From Bacillus_AD sp047238185 (GTDB lineage: Bacteria > Bacillota > Bacilli > Bacillales > DSM-1321): DNA of 64,000 nucleotides. The notes beneath the pieces are model-generated. The model did not search any database, had not been told where the DNA came from, and saw nothing but the letters and a program-made list of their open reading frames with translations. A program made the position numbers and the translations under genes. Shown here piece by piece: positions 41,683-51,756 of the stretch. Numbering within the stretch: the stretch's first letter is position 1; every line of letters begins with the position of its first letter. The stretch is taken from NCBI RefSeq assembly GCF_047238185.1, contig NZ_JBDFMI010000006.1:1-64000 (forward strand), given 5' to 3'.

Positions 41683-42414
41683 ATGTTATTTGAAATCATT
41701 CGTGCAGAAAATTATGAAGACATGAGCAAAATTGCTGCTAAACGCATTATCGGCAAAGTCCAACAAAAACCGAACGCAGTTCTAGGATTGGCAACAGGAA
41801 GCACTCCGGAAGGCCTTTACAAAGAATTGATCGAGGACCATAAAGAAAATGGAACTTCATATAAAGATGTAAACACTGTCAACCTGGATGAATACATGGG
41901 ACTGGACAGAAATGACAAAAACAGTTATTTTACATTCATGAGAGAAAAATTATTCAACCATATCGATATCAACCTTGATAACACAAACGTTCCAAACGGA
42001 ATGGTATCTAATATGGAGGAAGAAGCGGCTCGTTATGAAGAGCACATCAAGGAACTTGGCGGTGTTGACCTTCAAATTCTTGGAATCGGACATAACGGAC
42101 ATATCGGCTTCAACGAACCAGGAACGTCTTTCCAAAGTAAAACACATGTAATCGAATTGGCTGAAAGCACTCGTGAAGCAAACTCAAGATACTTCGATTC
42201 AATTGATGATGTGCCTACACACGCTATTACAATGGGCATTGATAGTATCATGAACAGCAAAGAAATCATCCTGCTTGCTTCAGGTGCCGGTAAAGCAGAA
42301 GCAATGAAAAAACTAGTGTATGGTGAAATTTCAGAAGACTTCCCTGCTTCTGCTCTAAGATTGCATAAAAAAGTGACGATCATTGCAGACCAAGATGCTT
42401 TGCAATTGATTTAA
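41683..42414 (+). CDS. nagB: Glucosamine-6-phosphate deaminase
   Basis: A 243-residue enzyme producing fructose-6-phosphate and ammonia. Motifs: VLGLATGSTPEGLYKELI, NTVNLDEYMGLDRNDKNSY and LGIGHNGHIGFNEPGTSF. The start at 41683 follows AAGGTGAATACT; the frame's earlier ATG at 41644 lacks a ribosome site. Confidence 0.97.
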   Translation: MLFEIIRAENYEDMSKIAAKRIIGKVQQKPNAVLGLATGSTPEGLYKELIEDHKENGTSYKDVNTVNLDEYMGLDRNDKNSYFTFMREKLFNHIDINLDNTNVPNGMVSNMEEEAARYEEHIKELGGVDLQILGIGHNGHIGFNEPGTSFQSKTHVIELAESTREANSRYFDSIDDVPTHAITMGIDSIMNSKEIILLASGAGKAEAMKKLVYGEISEDFPASALRLHKKVTIIADQDALQLI

Positions 42415-42445
42415 GCTGTCACGTCCAAGGAGCTATAGAAACATA

Positions 42446-43168
42446 ATGATTGATAAAAAATCACCTGTACCTATTTATCACCAATTAGAGGAATTGATCA
42501 AAACACAAATCGACTCTGGCCTGCTCCGCCCTGATCAGGCCATCCCTTCTGAAAGGGAATTTGCGGAGCAATACCAGATTAGCCGGATGACTGTCAGACA
42601 AGCACTGACGAATCTTGTGAATGAAGGTTTCCTATACAGAAAAAAAGGAACAGGCACATTTGTAAGCAAACAAAAAGTAGGCCAAGGATTACAGGGTTTA
42701 ACCAGCTTCTCAGAGCATATGCTTGAAAGAGGTCTGACTCCAAGCTCAAAAATATTATCTTATGATAATGTACCTGCTGGAAAAACAGTTGCCTCAAAGC
42801 TGGGTATCCCTGCTTCCTCCACCGTCCTTAAAATAGAACGGATCCGTCTTGCAGATGATGTTCCTATGGCCCTTGAGACTGCCTATATGCCTACAAGCCT
42901 TACAAAAGGGCTGGATAAAGAGCAAGCGAAGGACTCCATTTATCAATACATCGAGGAAGAACTGCTCTTAAAGATCGATGAAGCTAGACAAGAACTGGAA
43001 GCCATTGCCGCCAGCAAACACGAAGCGAAATATTTACAGATTAAAGAAGGAAGTCCCGTCTTGCGGATTATACAGGTGACATATCTTGCAAACGGCACAC
43101 CTTTTGAATATGTCAAATCTTCCTTCCGTGCCGACCGTTATCGATTTTATAATCTGCTTAAACGTTGA
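42446..43168 (+). CDS. nagR: GntR/HutC-family repressor of the nag operon
   Basis: A 240-residue regulator: N-terminal winged HTH (PIYHQLEELIKTQIDSGLLR, AIPSEREFAEQYQISRMTVR, QALTNLVNEGFLYRKKGTG) and a C-terminal UTRA effector domain ending FEYVKSSFRADRYRFYNLL. It is the orthologue of B. subtilis YvoA by sequence type and position. It should bind the operator at 40370. Confidence 0.95.
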   Translation: MIDKKSPVPIYHQLEELIKTQIDSGLLRPDQAIPSEREFAEQYQISRMTVRQALTNLVNEGFLYRKKGTGTFVSKQKVGQGLQGLTSFSEHMLERGLTPSSKILSYDNVPAGKTVASKLGIPASSTVLKIERIRLADDVPMALETAYMPTSLTKGLDKEQAKDSIYQYIEEELLLKIDEARQELEAIAASKHEAKYLQIKEGSPVLRIIQVTYLANGTPFEYVKSSFRADRYRFYNLLKR

Positions 43169-43197
43169 AAAAATCCCGCACATCTGCGGGATTTTTT
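43168..43197. terminator. Bidirectional terminator after nagR
   Basis: AAAAAATCCCGCA and TGCGGGATTTTTT form a 13-pair stem with a four-base loop. It serves nagR and the convergent PAP2 gene. Confidence 0.9.
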
Positions 43198-43212
43198 CTT
43201 ATTTATATCTTT

Positions 43213-43797
43213 TTATATATTTCTTGTTCTACTTTTGTCCGTAGCAGTTGCTTTATAAGGCGATGGCCAGATTTTCCGGACTATTTTTAGCCTTGGAATA
43301 ACCCGATAGCCGATATAAGATGACAGAATGCCCAGCAAAGCTCCTACGATTACATCAAACGGATAGTGTACACCTACCCAAATACGGGAGATTCCCACGC
43401 AAAAAGCTGCAATAACCCATAACCAACGCCCTTTTTTCCCAAAGAAGAAAAAAGAAAAACAAACCGTAAAGAATAAAATAGTATGATCACTCGGAAAAGA
43501 ATTATCAACTGTCTTTTCAATCAACTTGTTTACATGAGCCAATTCAGCAAACGGCTGGTTATTGGTGTGGAAAAGCCCTACTATTTTGGCCAGTATTTCT
43601 GCAAGCACTAATGAAAACGCAATGGAAACAACCATTATTTTATTTTTGGCAGGCTTGCTGAAAAAATAAATAACTACCGCCAAGCCCAGCAGATAAACTG
43701 TATACTGCGCTATAAATACAAAGATAGGATTCAAAAACGTATAATCCTTCCCTAAATCATTGACCATCCTGAACATATGTATGTTCGCATCCATCAT
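43213..43797 (-). CDS. PAP2-family phosphatase, undecaprenyl-diphosphatase-like (BcrC-like)
   Basis: A 194-residue membrane protein with five or six helices. The PAP2 triad is spread over KLIEKTVDN (motif 1 weak), FPSDHTILFFTV (motif 2) and GISRIWVGVHYPFDVIVG (motif 3). BcrC-type enzymes recycle undecaprenyl pyrophosphate in wall synthesis and give bacitracin resistance. Another lipid phosphatase role is possible. Confidence 0.8.
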   Translation of the reverse strand: MMDANIHMFRMVNDLGKDYTFLNPIFVFIAQYTVYLLGLAVVIYFFSKPAKNKIMVVSIAFSLVLAEILAKIVGLFHTNNQPFAELAHVNKLIEKTVDNSFPSDHTILFFTVCFSFFFFGKKGRWLWVIAAFCVGISRIWVGVHYPFDVIVGALLGILSSYIGYRVIPRLKIVRKIWPSPYKATATDKSRTRNI

Positions 43798-44065
43798 AAC
43801 CCCAAAACTCCCCTTTTCGCTTTTCCTTCAATCGACAAATGGCCCCTTTTGGTTTCATTGCCGATATGTAGAAAATCATACCGTATATCACTAAAATACT
43901 CCAATTTTAGACGCTCCTTTTAATGCCTTGTTTCATATAATAGGAAGAATCATTGATTTGCAGAGTTCTGCCTGTCCAATTCCAAGTTTGTGCACGCTCA
44001 ATCGACAGCCTTCTTTATGGCAGGTATTTTACTCGTATTATGGACAAGTTGGTAGGAGGAGATCT

Positions 44066-44770
44066 ATGAAGGTCATATTAGATGCCGGGCATGGTTTGAG
44101 CACGCCCGGAAAAAGAAGCCCCGATGGCTTAAAGGAGTATGAAATCAATCGCGCAATCGCTTCTTATTCAAAAGAAGCACTCTCACTGTATGATAATGTG
44201 CAAGTCATTTATACCCACAGTGATGCAATGGATGTCCCCTTACAGACAAGGACTGAACAAGCAAACGCATTGGCAGCGGATTGCTTCATTTCCATCCATT
44301 CCAACGCAGCGGGCAACGGGCATGATTGGCATACAGCTTCCGGCATTGAAACCTATGTTTATACAAAGCCGAACCAACAAGCACGAATGCTCGCGGATAA
44401 AATCCATCAGCAGTTAATCGCCACAACCGGCCTCATTAATCGCGGGATTAAAAAAGCAGACTTCCATGTATTGCGGGAAACCAAAATGCCCGCTATTTTG
44501 GTCGAGTGCGGTTTTATGACGAATCAACAAGAGTGTAAATTGCTCCGTTCTACCCTATTTCAAAAAACATGCGGAGATGCCATCGCAAATGGGATTGCCC
44601 AAACTTTTTCCCTGAAAAAGAAGAATAGCAGGAACATGGATACACATAATGCCAAGGGCATCTATAAGGTCCAGGTCGGGGCATTTACCGAAAAAAAACA
44701 TGCGGATGCACTTGCCCAGCTTCTCGAGAAACAAGGCCATCATCCATATATCGCCTTTGAAAAAAACTGA
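44066..44770 (+). CDS. N-acetylmuramoyl-L-alanine amidase with SPOR domain (CwlC-like)
   Basis: A 234-residue Amidase_3: zinc ligands in VILDAGHGLSTPG, GLKEYEINRAIASY, CFISIHSNAAGNGH and the catalytic Glu in AILVECGFMTNQQE. A C-terminal SPOR-like repeat (IYKVQVGAFTEKKHADALAQ) binds peptidoglycan. No signal peptide, like the mother-cell lysis amidase CwlC of B. subtilis. The start at 44066 follows TAGGAGGAGATCT; the longer frame from 43928 is promoter DNA. Confidence 0.87.
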   Translation: MKVILDAGHGLSTPGKRSPDGLKEYEINRAIASYSKEALSLYDNVQVIYTHSDAMDVPLQTRTEQANALAADCFISIHSNAAGNGHDWHTASGIETYVYTKPNQQARMLADKIHQQLIATTGLINRGIKKADFHVLRETKMPAILVECGFMTNQQECKLLRSTLFQKTCGDAIANGIAQTFSLKKKNSRNMDTHNAKGIYKVQVGAFTEKKHADALAQLLEKQGHHPYIAFEKN

Positions 44771-44777
44771 ACATGCG

Positions 44778-44812
44778 AAAAGACGCCTCCTCAGTAAACG
44801 AAGGGCGTCTTT
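44778..44812 (+). terminator. Terminator after the amidase gene
   Basis: AAAGACGCC and GGCGTCTTT pair around a 16-base loop, followed by CTTTATA. Confidence 0.65.
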
Positions 44813-44832
44813 CTTTATAAATGTACACTGTA

Positions 44833-45924
44833 TCAGCCATGCTGCAATGTTATGCTTCCTGTCTTGGAGTCCGCAAATATATCCAAGGTTGCCTGCTCAT
44901 TATTTTTGAATTTAAGGATCTTTTGAATGACTTCTGTCTTTTCTTCAACTATATTCATGCCATCCATTTTCACGTTCAGCCCCCCTAGGTTGGCGCGCAC
45001 TTCTCCGGTCGCACGAACAACATCCGGCACGATAATCTTAATGGATCCTGTAGTCGATTTAGCACGTATATAGGATGCTTTTTCATCGAAATGATCGATA
45101 AAGATTCCTCCGTTGAAGGTCTCATATTCCGCTTTTCCAAACATCCCTGACGATTTAATAACGCCATTCAAGGTTTCACAGCTAATCGTATCAACAGAAA
45201 AATCCTGTATGTCAATATTGCCATTTGCAGTATCCAAATCAACCTCTTCTCCTTCTAAGTGGGTGAAGGCGATTTTTCCGTTAGCCGTTTTAGCTTTGAT
45301 TTGTTTGACATCCAATTGTTCTCCGGTTATAGATCCATTAAACAAACGGACTTTCAATTTCTCATATGTTTCTTTTGGCAGGAACATCTTGGTGTGCACT
45401 CTCATCCATTTTTGGCCGACAATGTAATACAGCTTTCCATCTTTAATATCGAATGATATCTCTTCAAGCAAAATCTTTCTTGCCTCTGTCATATCCTCTG
45501 TACGGTATACTTTTGCTTCTACTTCGACTTTCACATCAGGTTGATCCCATATTATGAATTCCATATTGCCGTTTGCCACTTCGATATTGATCTCATTGAA
45601 AACCGTATTGGTTTGGTGGAAAATATGAGAAATCTCAATGCTTTTCGAAAAATTCAAATCTAAATCTTTTACTTTGTTAAAGACATTATCAACAAAATCA
45701 AGAATCATATCTTTAGCGGACGATACCTTTTTCTGTGCCTTCTGGTCTTCTTTCTCTTCTTCATCCAAAATCACAAATGTAGAAACATCATTCATGATTT
45801 CTTTTTCTTTATGTTCAGTCTGCTTTTGCTCCTGCTCCAATAATTCTAATAAGGTTAATGCTTCTGAGGAAGTGATTTTCCCCTCTTCCACCAATTTTAA
45901 AATTCGTTTCTTTTCTTCATTCAT
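44833..45924 (-). CDS. yvlB: DUF4097-type protein with SHOCT-like N-terminus (YvlB-like)
   Basis: A 363-residue soluble protein. The first 35 residues (NEEKKRILKLVEEGKITSSE, ALTLLELLEQ) form the SHOCT-like helix pair. The rest is a parallel beta-repeat (NGNMEFIIW, NGSITGEQLDVKQIKAKTAN, GKIAFTHL, NGNIDIQDFSVDTISCETLN) of the adhesin-like DUF4097 family. In B. subtilis yvlABCD respond to envelope stress (SigW/LiaRS context). Start at 45924 after GGAGG. yvlC and yvlD are not present here. Confidence 0.87.
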   Translation of the reverse strand: MNEEKKRILKLVEEGKITSSEALTLLELLEQEQKQTEHKEKEIMNDVSTFVILDEEEKEDQKAQKKVSSAKDMILDFVDNVFNKVKDLDLNFSKSIEISHIFHQTNTVFNEINIEVANGNMEFIIWDQPDVKVEVEAKVYRTEDMTEARKILLEEISFDIKDGKLYYIVGQKWMRVHTKMFLPKETYEKLKVRLFNGSITGEQLDVKQIKAKTANGKIAFTHLEGEEVDLDTANGNIDIQDFSVDTISCETLNGVIKSSGMFGKAEYETFNGGIFIDHFDEKASYIRAKSTTGSIKIIVPDVVRATGEVRANLGGLNVKMDGMNIVEEKTEVIQKILKFKNNEQATLDIFADSKTGSITLQHG

Positions 45925-45948
45925 ACTAAATACCTCCATTCAAATCCT

Positions 45949-46257
45949 TTATTGAATTAGCAGTTTTACACCTCTTACTAAATTCCAAATCAAAATAACA
46001 AAGCTGACAAGCACTCCTATAAGCGCCACACCTAATATGAACCAAGGAATCTCAGATGGACTGGAAGAATCCATAAACACACCAAATATTAAAAAGGGTA
46101 TGAATACCAATGGAATAATATGTGACCATAAGCTTGATTTTGCGTGTTTTTTAACAAATGAATCATCACTGGCCAACCAGATAATAAGCGGCAAAATAAA
46201 CGGAGCCACCAATACACTAAAATAACTGATGGATGCTAACACTTTATTTGTATTCAC
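45949..46257 (-). CDS. DUF4870 membrane protein (YvlA-like)
   Basis: A 102-residue protein with three hydrophobic helices (ISYFSVLVAPFILPLIIWLA, SLWSHIIPLVFIPFLIFGVF, FILGVALIGVLVSFVILIWN) and the DUF4870 polar loop DDSFVKKHAKSSL. It is 24 bases ahead of the yvlB-like gene and probably co-transcribed. The role is unknown. Confidence 0.8.
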   Translation of the reverse strand: MNTNKVLASISYFSVLVAPFILPLIIWLASDDSFVKKHAKSSLWSHIIPLVFIPFLIFGVFMDSSSPSEIPWFILGVALIGVLVSFVILIWNLVRGVKLLIQ

Positions 46258-46668
46258 TTCATGTATCCTCCTCTATAGGCTCTATATGTAAATACGTCTG
46301 TTGTCGATAAAGGTTTCATGAACGAAAGAATACTGCGGTATGACATTTTTCTATACTTATCTACATTATTTCCTAAGAAATAGTAACACTAACCTCTTTC
46401 CGACAATAATTCCAACAGATTTTTGACAATCCTGACCTTATTTCCAAACCATTCGAAACTAAATAAAGGAGAACAGCTGAAAGGAAGCAGGCCTTCTATC
46501 TATTTTTACTGCAAAGAAGACTTAATAGTATGCAAAGTGGGTAAAGTAAAATTAGAGATTAATACGACATATTGCAACGCTTTTTATCATCATCCAATAC
46601 TAAAATGAACAACCATTTTTCAAAAAACCGGATATGAAAATAGGCAAGCATAAAGGAGCATGACTGAT
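46258..46668. other. Intergenic region upstream of the 55-residue ORF
   Basis: Must hold the promoters of the yvlA-like gene (leftward) and of the small ORF (rightward). A 61-codon frame at 46423-46608 lacks a ribosome site and looks like chance. Nothing else is evident. Confidence 0.5.
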
Positions 46669-46836
46669 ATGGATGGATTAACTGAAACAAGAATCGAACT
46701 GCGCGATATGCTAACTGAGGCACTGGACCGAGATTTAACCATTACAGAAGGAGAAATATTAAACCGGATTATTTCATCCGGCCAAGAACATCGAACAGCT
46801 TTTATGGAAATGATGAAATCGCTGATTAATAAGTAA
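46669..46836 (+). CDS. Small conserved-looking hypothetical protein, 55 aa
   Basis: An ATG ten bases after AAAGGAG opens a 55-codon frame directly followed by a strong terminator. The product is amphipathic and helical (MDGLTETRIELRDMLTEALD, RDLTITEGEILNRIISSGQE, then FMEMMKSLINK). No Cys, no signal. The combination of ribosome site, balanced codon use and terminator marks it as a real gene. No family is recognised. Confidence 0.7.
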   Translation: MDGLTETRIELRDMLTEALDRDLTITEGEILNRIISSGQEHRTAFMEMMKSLINK

Positions 46837-46854
46837 GATTACAAATCAGCAAGT

Positions 46855-46893
46855 AAAAAGGCCGCTTCCCAATCATGGTGAAGCGGCCTTTTT
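46855..46893. terminator. Bidirectional terminator between the small ORF and uvrA
   Basis: AAAAAGGCCGCTTC and GAAGCGGCCTTTTT form a 14-pair stem. Confidence 0.9.
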
Positions 46894-46904
46894 GCTTGCC
46901 TATA

Positions 46905-49772
46905 TCAAACTTGCGCTTTTTCAAGCACAGCTTCTTTCATTCGCTTACGGTCTCTTTCCAATACAGGCTGCAAGTACTTGCCGGTATATGATTCTTCGAC
47001 CTGAATAATCTCTTCAGGCGTACCTGTGGCTATGATTGTACCACCCTTGTCTCCGCCTTCCGGCCCAAGGTCAACAATATAGTCTGCAGCTTTAATGACA
47101 TCAAGGTTATGCTCAATGACCAATACTGTATCTCCATTTTCTACTAGCCGCTGCAATACAACCAGCAAGCGTGAAATATCATCTACATGCAGACCTGTCG
47201 TCGGCTCGTCCAAAATATAAAATGAACGCCCTGTTGAGCGGCGGTGCAGTTCAGCCGCAAGCTTGACCCGTTGCGCTTCCCCGCCGGACAAGGTTGTAGC
47301 CGGCTGGCCAAGCTTTATATAACCAAGGCCGACATCTTGGATTGTTTGAAGCTTACGGCTGATTTTAGGGATATTTTCAAAAAATACAACTGCATCTTCA
47401 ACGGTCATATCGAGGATATCCGCTATGCTCTTGCCTTTATATTTGACTTCAAGCGTTTCCCTGTTATACCGTTTGCCATGGCATACTTCACACGGAACAT
47501 AGACATCCGGCAAGAAGTGCATCTCTATCTTGATAATACCGTCCCCACGGCATGCTTCACAGCGGCCGCCTTTCACGTTAAATGAGAACCGTCCCTTTTT
47601 ATAGCCGCGGACCTTTGCCTCATTCGTTGAGGCGAATACATCACGAATATCATCAAACACACTGGTGTATGTGGCCGGATTTGACCGAGGTGTTCTGCCA
47701 ATCGGCGATTGGTCAATATCAATGACCTTATCCAAATGTTCAATCCCTTTTATTTCTTTATGTTCACCCGGTTTGGTTTTCGCTCGGTTCAGCTTTTGCG
47801 CAAGGGATTTATGGAGGATTTCATTCACAAGCGTACTTTTCCCTGATCCGGATACTCCAGTAACAGCCGTAAAAGTTCCCAACGGAAATTTGACATTGAC
47901 GTTTTTAAGATTATTTTCCTTCGCACCCTTAACTTCAATATACCGTCCATCAGGCTTTCTTCTTTCATCAGGAAGCGGGATGAACTTTTTACCGGACAAA
48001 TATTGGCCCGTTAAAGAATTTGGATCCTTCATGACCTCTTCCGGTGTACCTTCAGAAATGATTTTGCCGCCATGGACACCCGCACCTGGACCGACATCAA
48101 TCAGATGGTCTGCCGCAAGCATCGTATCTTCATCATGCTCGACAACAATCAACGTGTTGCCGATATCCCGCATATTTTGCAGGGTCTCAATCAAGCGGTC
48201 ATTATCACGTTGATGCAAGCCGATGGAAGGTTCATCCAAGATATACAGGACGCCTGTCAATCGGGATCCTATTTGGGTGGCGAGACGGATCCGCTGTGCT
48301 TCCCCGCCGGACAGCGTGCCGGCTGCACGGTGAAGGGTCAGGTATTCCAGCCCTACATTCGCCAAGAAACCTAATCGTTCCTGGATTTCACGAAGGATCA
48401 GCTTTGCGATTTTTTGTTCTTTTTCGGTCAGCTCAAGGTGGCTGAACCATTGATAGGAATCCTCAATGCTTAATGCCGTTACTTTCCCGATGTGCTGTCC
48501 GTTAATCAAGACAGCTAGCGCTTCTTTTTTCAGTCGGTATCCCTTACATGTCGGACAAGCATGCTCAGCCATATACTTTTCCATTTGCTCACGGACATAA
48601 TCAGAAGATGTTTCTTTGAACCGTCGTTCCACATTGTGGATGACGCCTTCGAATTGGATATAATTTTCCCGTACTTGCCCAAAATCATTTTCATAGCGGA
48701 AATAGATTTTATCCTTGCCTGACCCATACAGAATCTTATCCAGGTCGTTCTTCGGTAAATCCTTCACTGGTATATCCATATCAATGCCGTAGTGATTCGC
48801 CACTGTCTCCAGCAGCGTAGGATAATACTGCGAACTTGTTGGCACCCAAGGAGCTATAGCACCGTCTCTCAAGCTGACATTTTTATCGGGAATGACAAGG
48901 TCTACATCCACTTCCATTTTCGAGCCCAAACCATCACAGCTGGGGCAAGCGCCGAATGGGCTATTGAAAGAGAAAAGTCTCGGTTCAAGTTCGTCTATCG
49001 AGAAACCGCAGATAGGACAAGCATGATGCTCGCTGAATAAAAGTTCCTCCTGGCCGATTACATCGATAATGACTTTTCCGCCACCAAGCTTCAATGCGCT
49101 TTCCAGTGAATCGGACAGACGGGCTTCAATGCCTTCTTTCAATACAATCCGATCGATGATGACTTCAATATCATGTTTTTTATTCTTTTCCAGTTCAAAT
49201 TCATCGGAGACATCATACATATCTCCGTCCACCCTCACTCGGACATAGCCTTGTTTCTTAATATCCTCGAAGATTTTTGCATGTGTTCCTTTCCGTCCAG
49301 ATACAACGGGCGCCAATACTTGCATTTTCGTTTTCTCCGGATATTCCATAATCCGGTCCACCATTTGTTCAATGGTTTGCGATGAGATTTCAATGCCGTG
49401 CGTCGGGCAGGTTGGACGGCCCACGCGGGCATATAATAAGCGCAGATAATCATAAATCTCCGTTACTGTCCCAACTGTCGAGCGAGGATTCCGGCTCGTT
49501 GTCTTCTGATCAATGGAGATTGCCGGTGATAATCCTTCTATCGTATCTACATCAGGCTTATCCATTTGCCCAAGGAATTGTCTTGCATAAGCAGAAAGTG
49601 ATTCGACATAACGCCGTTGCCCTTCTGCATAAATGGTATCAAACGCCAGGGAGGATTTACCCGATCCGGATAAACCGGTTAAGACAACCAGTTTATCTCT
49701 CGGGATAGTGACATCTATATTTTGAAGATTATTGACCCTAGCTCCTTTGATTTCTATACGTTCCATCGCCAT
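46905..49772 (-). CDS. uvrA: Excinuclease ABC subunit A
   Basis: A 955-residue double ABC ATPase for nucleotide excision repair. First Walker A VVLTGLSGSGKSSLAFDTIY, first zinc site ACPICGFSIDELEPRLFSFN with CPSCDG, the signature LSGGEAQRIRLATQIGS, second Walker A AVTGVSGSGKSTLVNEIL, second zinc site GRCEACRGDG with PCEVCHGKR, and ATTLSGGEAQRVKLAAELHR. Eight bases behind uvrB, hence co-transcribed and SOS controlled. Confidence 0.98.
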   Translation of the reverse strand: MAMERIEIKGARVNNLQNIDVTIPRDKLVVLTGLSGSGKSSLAFDTIYAEGQRRYVESLSAYARQFLGQMDKPDVDTIEGLSPAISIDQKTTSRNPRSTVGTVTEIYDYLRLLYARVGRPTCPTHGIEISSQTIEQMVDRIMEYPEKTKMQVLAPVVSGRKGTHAKIFEDIKKQGYVRVRVDGDMYDVSDEFELEKNKKHDIEVIIDRIVLKEGIEARLSDSLESALKLGGGKVIIDVIGQEELLFSEHHACPICGFSIDELEPRLFSFNSPFGACPSCDGLGSKMEVDVDLVIPDKNVSLRDGAIAPWVPTSSQYYPTLLETVANHYGIDMDIPVKDLPKNDLDKILYGSGKDKIYFRYENDFGQVRENYIQFEGVIHNVERRFKETSSDYVREQMEKYMAEHACPTCKGYRLKKEALAVLINGQHIGKVTALSIEDSYQWFSHLELTEKEQKIAKLILREIQERLGFLANVGLEYLTLHRAAGTLSGGEAQRIRLATQIGSRLTGVLYILDEPSIGLHQRDNDRLIETLQNMRDIGNTLIVVEHDEDTMLAADHLIDVGPGAGVHGGKIISEGTPEEVMKDPNSLTGQYLSGKKFIPLPDERRKPDGRYIEVKGAKENNLKNVNVKFPLGTFTAVTGVSGSGKSTLVNEILHKSLAQKLNRAKTKPGEHKEIKGIEHLDKVIDIDQSPIGRTPRSNPATYTSVFDDIRDVFASTNEAKVRGYKKGRFSFNVKGGRCEACRGDGIIKIEMHFLPDVYVPCEVCHGKRYNRETLEVKYKGKSIADILDMTVEDAVVFFENIPKISRKLQTIQDVGLGYIKLGQPATTLSGGEAQRVKLAAELHRRSTGRSFYILDEPTTGLHVDDISRLLVVLQRLVENGDTVLVIEHNLDVIKAADYIVDLGPEGGDKGGTIIATGTPEEIIQVEESYTGKYLQPVLERDRKRMKEAVLEKAQV

Positions 49773-49779
49773 TCGTTCG

Positions 49780-51756
49780 TCACCCTTCCAATTTCAACTC
49801 TAGTATGAGATCGCGCAATTCAGCAGCACGCTCGAAGTTCAGCGCCTTGGCAGCTTCCTTCATTTCCAGCTCCATGTCTGCAATTACCTTTTCCCTTTGT
49901 TTCTTATCCAGCTTATCCAGCTTCAGATCTACATTGTAGCCTTCCTGCTCCTCTGCAGCATGGGTAGCGCGTATAGTATCCCTGATTTCCTTCTGGATCG
50001 TAGTCGGTGTAATATGGTGTTTTTCATTATATTCTTCCTGGATGGCTCGGCGTCTTTTCGTTTCTGTAATAGCCAATTCCATCGAATTTGTTATTTTATC
50101 GGCATACATGATGACCCGTCCGTTTGCATTACGGGCCGCGCGTCCAATTGTTTGGATGAGCGACCGCTCTGACCGCAGGAAGCCTTCCTTATCGGCATCC
50201 AGTATAGCAATCAATGAAACTTCCGGGATATCCAATCCCTCCCGGAGAAGGTTAATCCCCACAAGGACATCATATTTGCCCATCCGCAGCTCTCTGATAA
50301 TCTCTATCCGTTCCAGAGTCTTCACCTCGGAATGCAGGTACTGTACCTTAATGCCGATTTCCTTCAGATAATCAGTCAAATCTTCGGACATCTTTTTCGT
50401 TAATGTGGTAATCAGTACCCTCTCGTTGCGTTTGACCTGATCCTGTATTTCTCCAATCAAATCATCAATTTGCCCTTTAATCGGACGGACTTCAATTGTA
50501 GGGTCCAACAATCCGGTCGGACGGATAATCTGCTCGACCATCTGCGGTGTATGCTCAAGCTCATAAGGGCCCGGTGTCGCCGATACAAAGATGGATTGCC
50601 CGACCTTCGCTTTGAACTCTTCAAAGCGAAGTGGACGGTTATCCATTGCGGACGGCAATCGGAAACCATGATCGACCAGCACCTGTTTTCTTGCCTGGTC
50701 ACCATTGTACATGCCGCGTATTTGCGGCAAAGTAACATGCGATTCATCCACTACCAGAAGAAAATCTTCCGGAAAGTAATCGAGCAATGTATACGGTGTG
50801 GAACCAGCCGGACGAAGCGTCAAATGGCGGGAGTAGTTTTCAATTCCTGAACAGAACCCCATCTCTCTCATCATTTCCAAATCGTAGCGGGTTCTTTGCT
50901 CCAAGCGCTGCGCTTCAAGCAATTTGCCATTCTCACGGAAGACAGCCAACTGTTCTTCCAATTCCTTTTCAATATTTTCGATGGCTTTCTTCATTTTTTC
51001 TTCGCGGGTTACGAAGTGGGATGCCGGAAAAATGGCGATATGGTCACGTTCACCAATGATTTCGCCGGTCAGCGCATCCACTTCTCGAATCCGGTCAATT
51101 TCGTCGCCGAAAAATTCAACCCGGATACAATGCTCATCGCGTGAAGCAGGAAAAATCTCCACTACATCTCCGCGTACCCTGAATGTCCCGCGTTTGAAAT
51201 CTATGTCATTCCGCTCATATTGGATGTCCACAAGCTTGCGGAGCAAAGCGTTGCGCTCTATCTCCATGCCTGTACGGAGCGATAAGACCATTTCCTTGTA
51301 TTCTTCCGGGGAACCTAAACCGTAAATACAAGAAACACTGGCAATAATAATAACATCGTTTCTTTCAAAAAGAGACGATGTGGCAGAGTGGCGTAATTTA
51401 TCTATTTCATCATTGATGCTGGCATCCTTCTCAATGAAAGTGTCTGTTTGCGGAACATAGGCTTCCGGTTGGTAATAATCATAATAACTGACGAAATATT
51501 CGACAGCATTATTAGGGAAAAATTCCTTGAACTCACTATAAAGCTGGCCTGCCAACGTTTTATTGTGGGCAATCACCAAAGTAGGCTTATTGATTTCCTT
51601 AATGACATTGGACACAGTGAACGTTTTCCCTGTTCCTGTCGCCCCAAGCAACGTCTGGTGCTTTTTGCCGTTCTGAATGCCTTCAACTAACGTTTTAATG
51701 GCTTGAGGTTGATCTCCCTGAGGGGAATACTTCGATACTAATTCAAATTCTTTCAT
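49780..51756 (-). CDS. uvrB: Excinuclease ABC subunit B
   Basis: A 658-residue helicase-like damage verifier. Walker A TLLGATGTGKTFTVSNVI, beta-hairpin VSYYDYYQPEAYVPQTDTFI, DEAD-like LLVVDESHVTLPQIRGM, motif VI GRAARNANGRVIMYAD and the C-terminal UVR motif EMELEMKEAAKALNFERAAE. A LexA box lies upstream at 51863. Confidence 0.98.
   Translation of the reverse strand: MKEFELVSKYSPQGDQPQAIKTLVEGIQNGKKHQTLLGATGTGKTFTVSNVIKEINKPTLVIAHNKTLAGQLYSEFKEFFPNNAVEYFVSYYDYYQPEAYVPQTDTFIEKDASINDEIDKLRHSATSSLFERNDVIIIASVSCIYGLGSPEEYKEMVLSLRTGMEIERNALLRKLVDIQYERNDIDFKRGTFRVRGDVVEIFPASRDEHCIRVEFFGDEIDRIREVDALTGEIIGERDHIAIFPASHFVTREEKMKKAIENIEKELEEQLAVFRENGKLLEAQRLEQRTRYDLEMMREMGFCSGIENYSRHLTLRPAGSTPYTLLDYFPEDFLLVVDESHVTLPQIRGMYNGDQARKQVLVDHGFRLPSAMDNRPLRFEEFKAKVGQSIFVSATPGPYELEHTPQMVEQIIRPTGLLDPTIEVRPIKGQIDDLIGEIQDQVKRNERVLITTLTKKMSEDLTDYLKEIGIKVQYLHSEVKTLERIEIIRELRMGKYDVLVGINLLREGLDIPEVSLIAILDADKEGFLRSERSLIQTIGRAARNANGRVIMYADKITNSMELAITETKRRRAIQEEYNEKHHITPTTIQKEIRDTIRATHAAEEQEGYNVDLKLDKLDKKQREKVIADMELEMKEAAKALNFERAAELRDLILELKLEG

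Noticed and set aside
46423..46608. 61-residue + strand frame (MTILTLFPNHSKLNKGEQLK)
   Set aside because: No ribosome site, A+T-rich composition and no coding look; more likely leader DNA.
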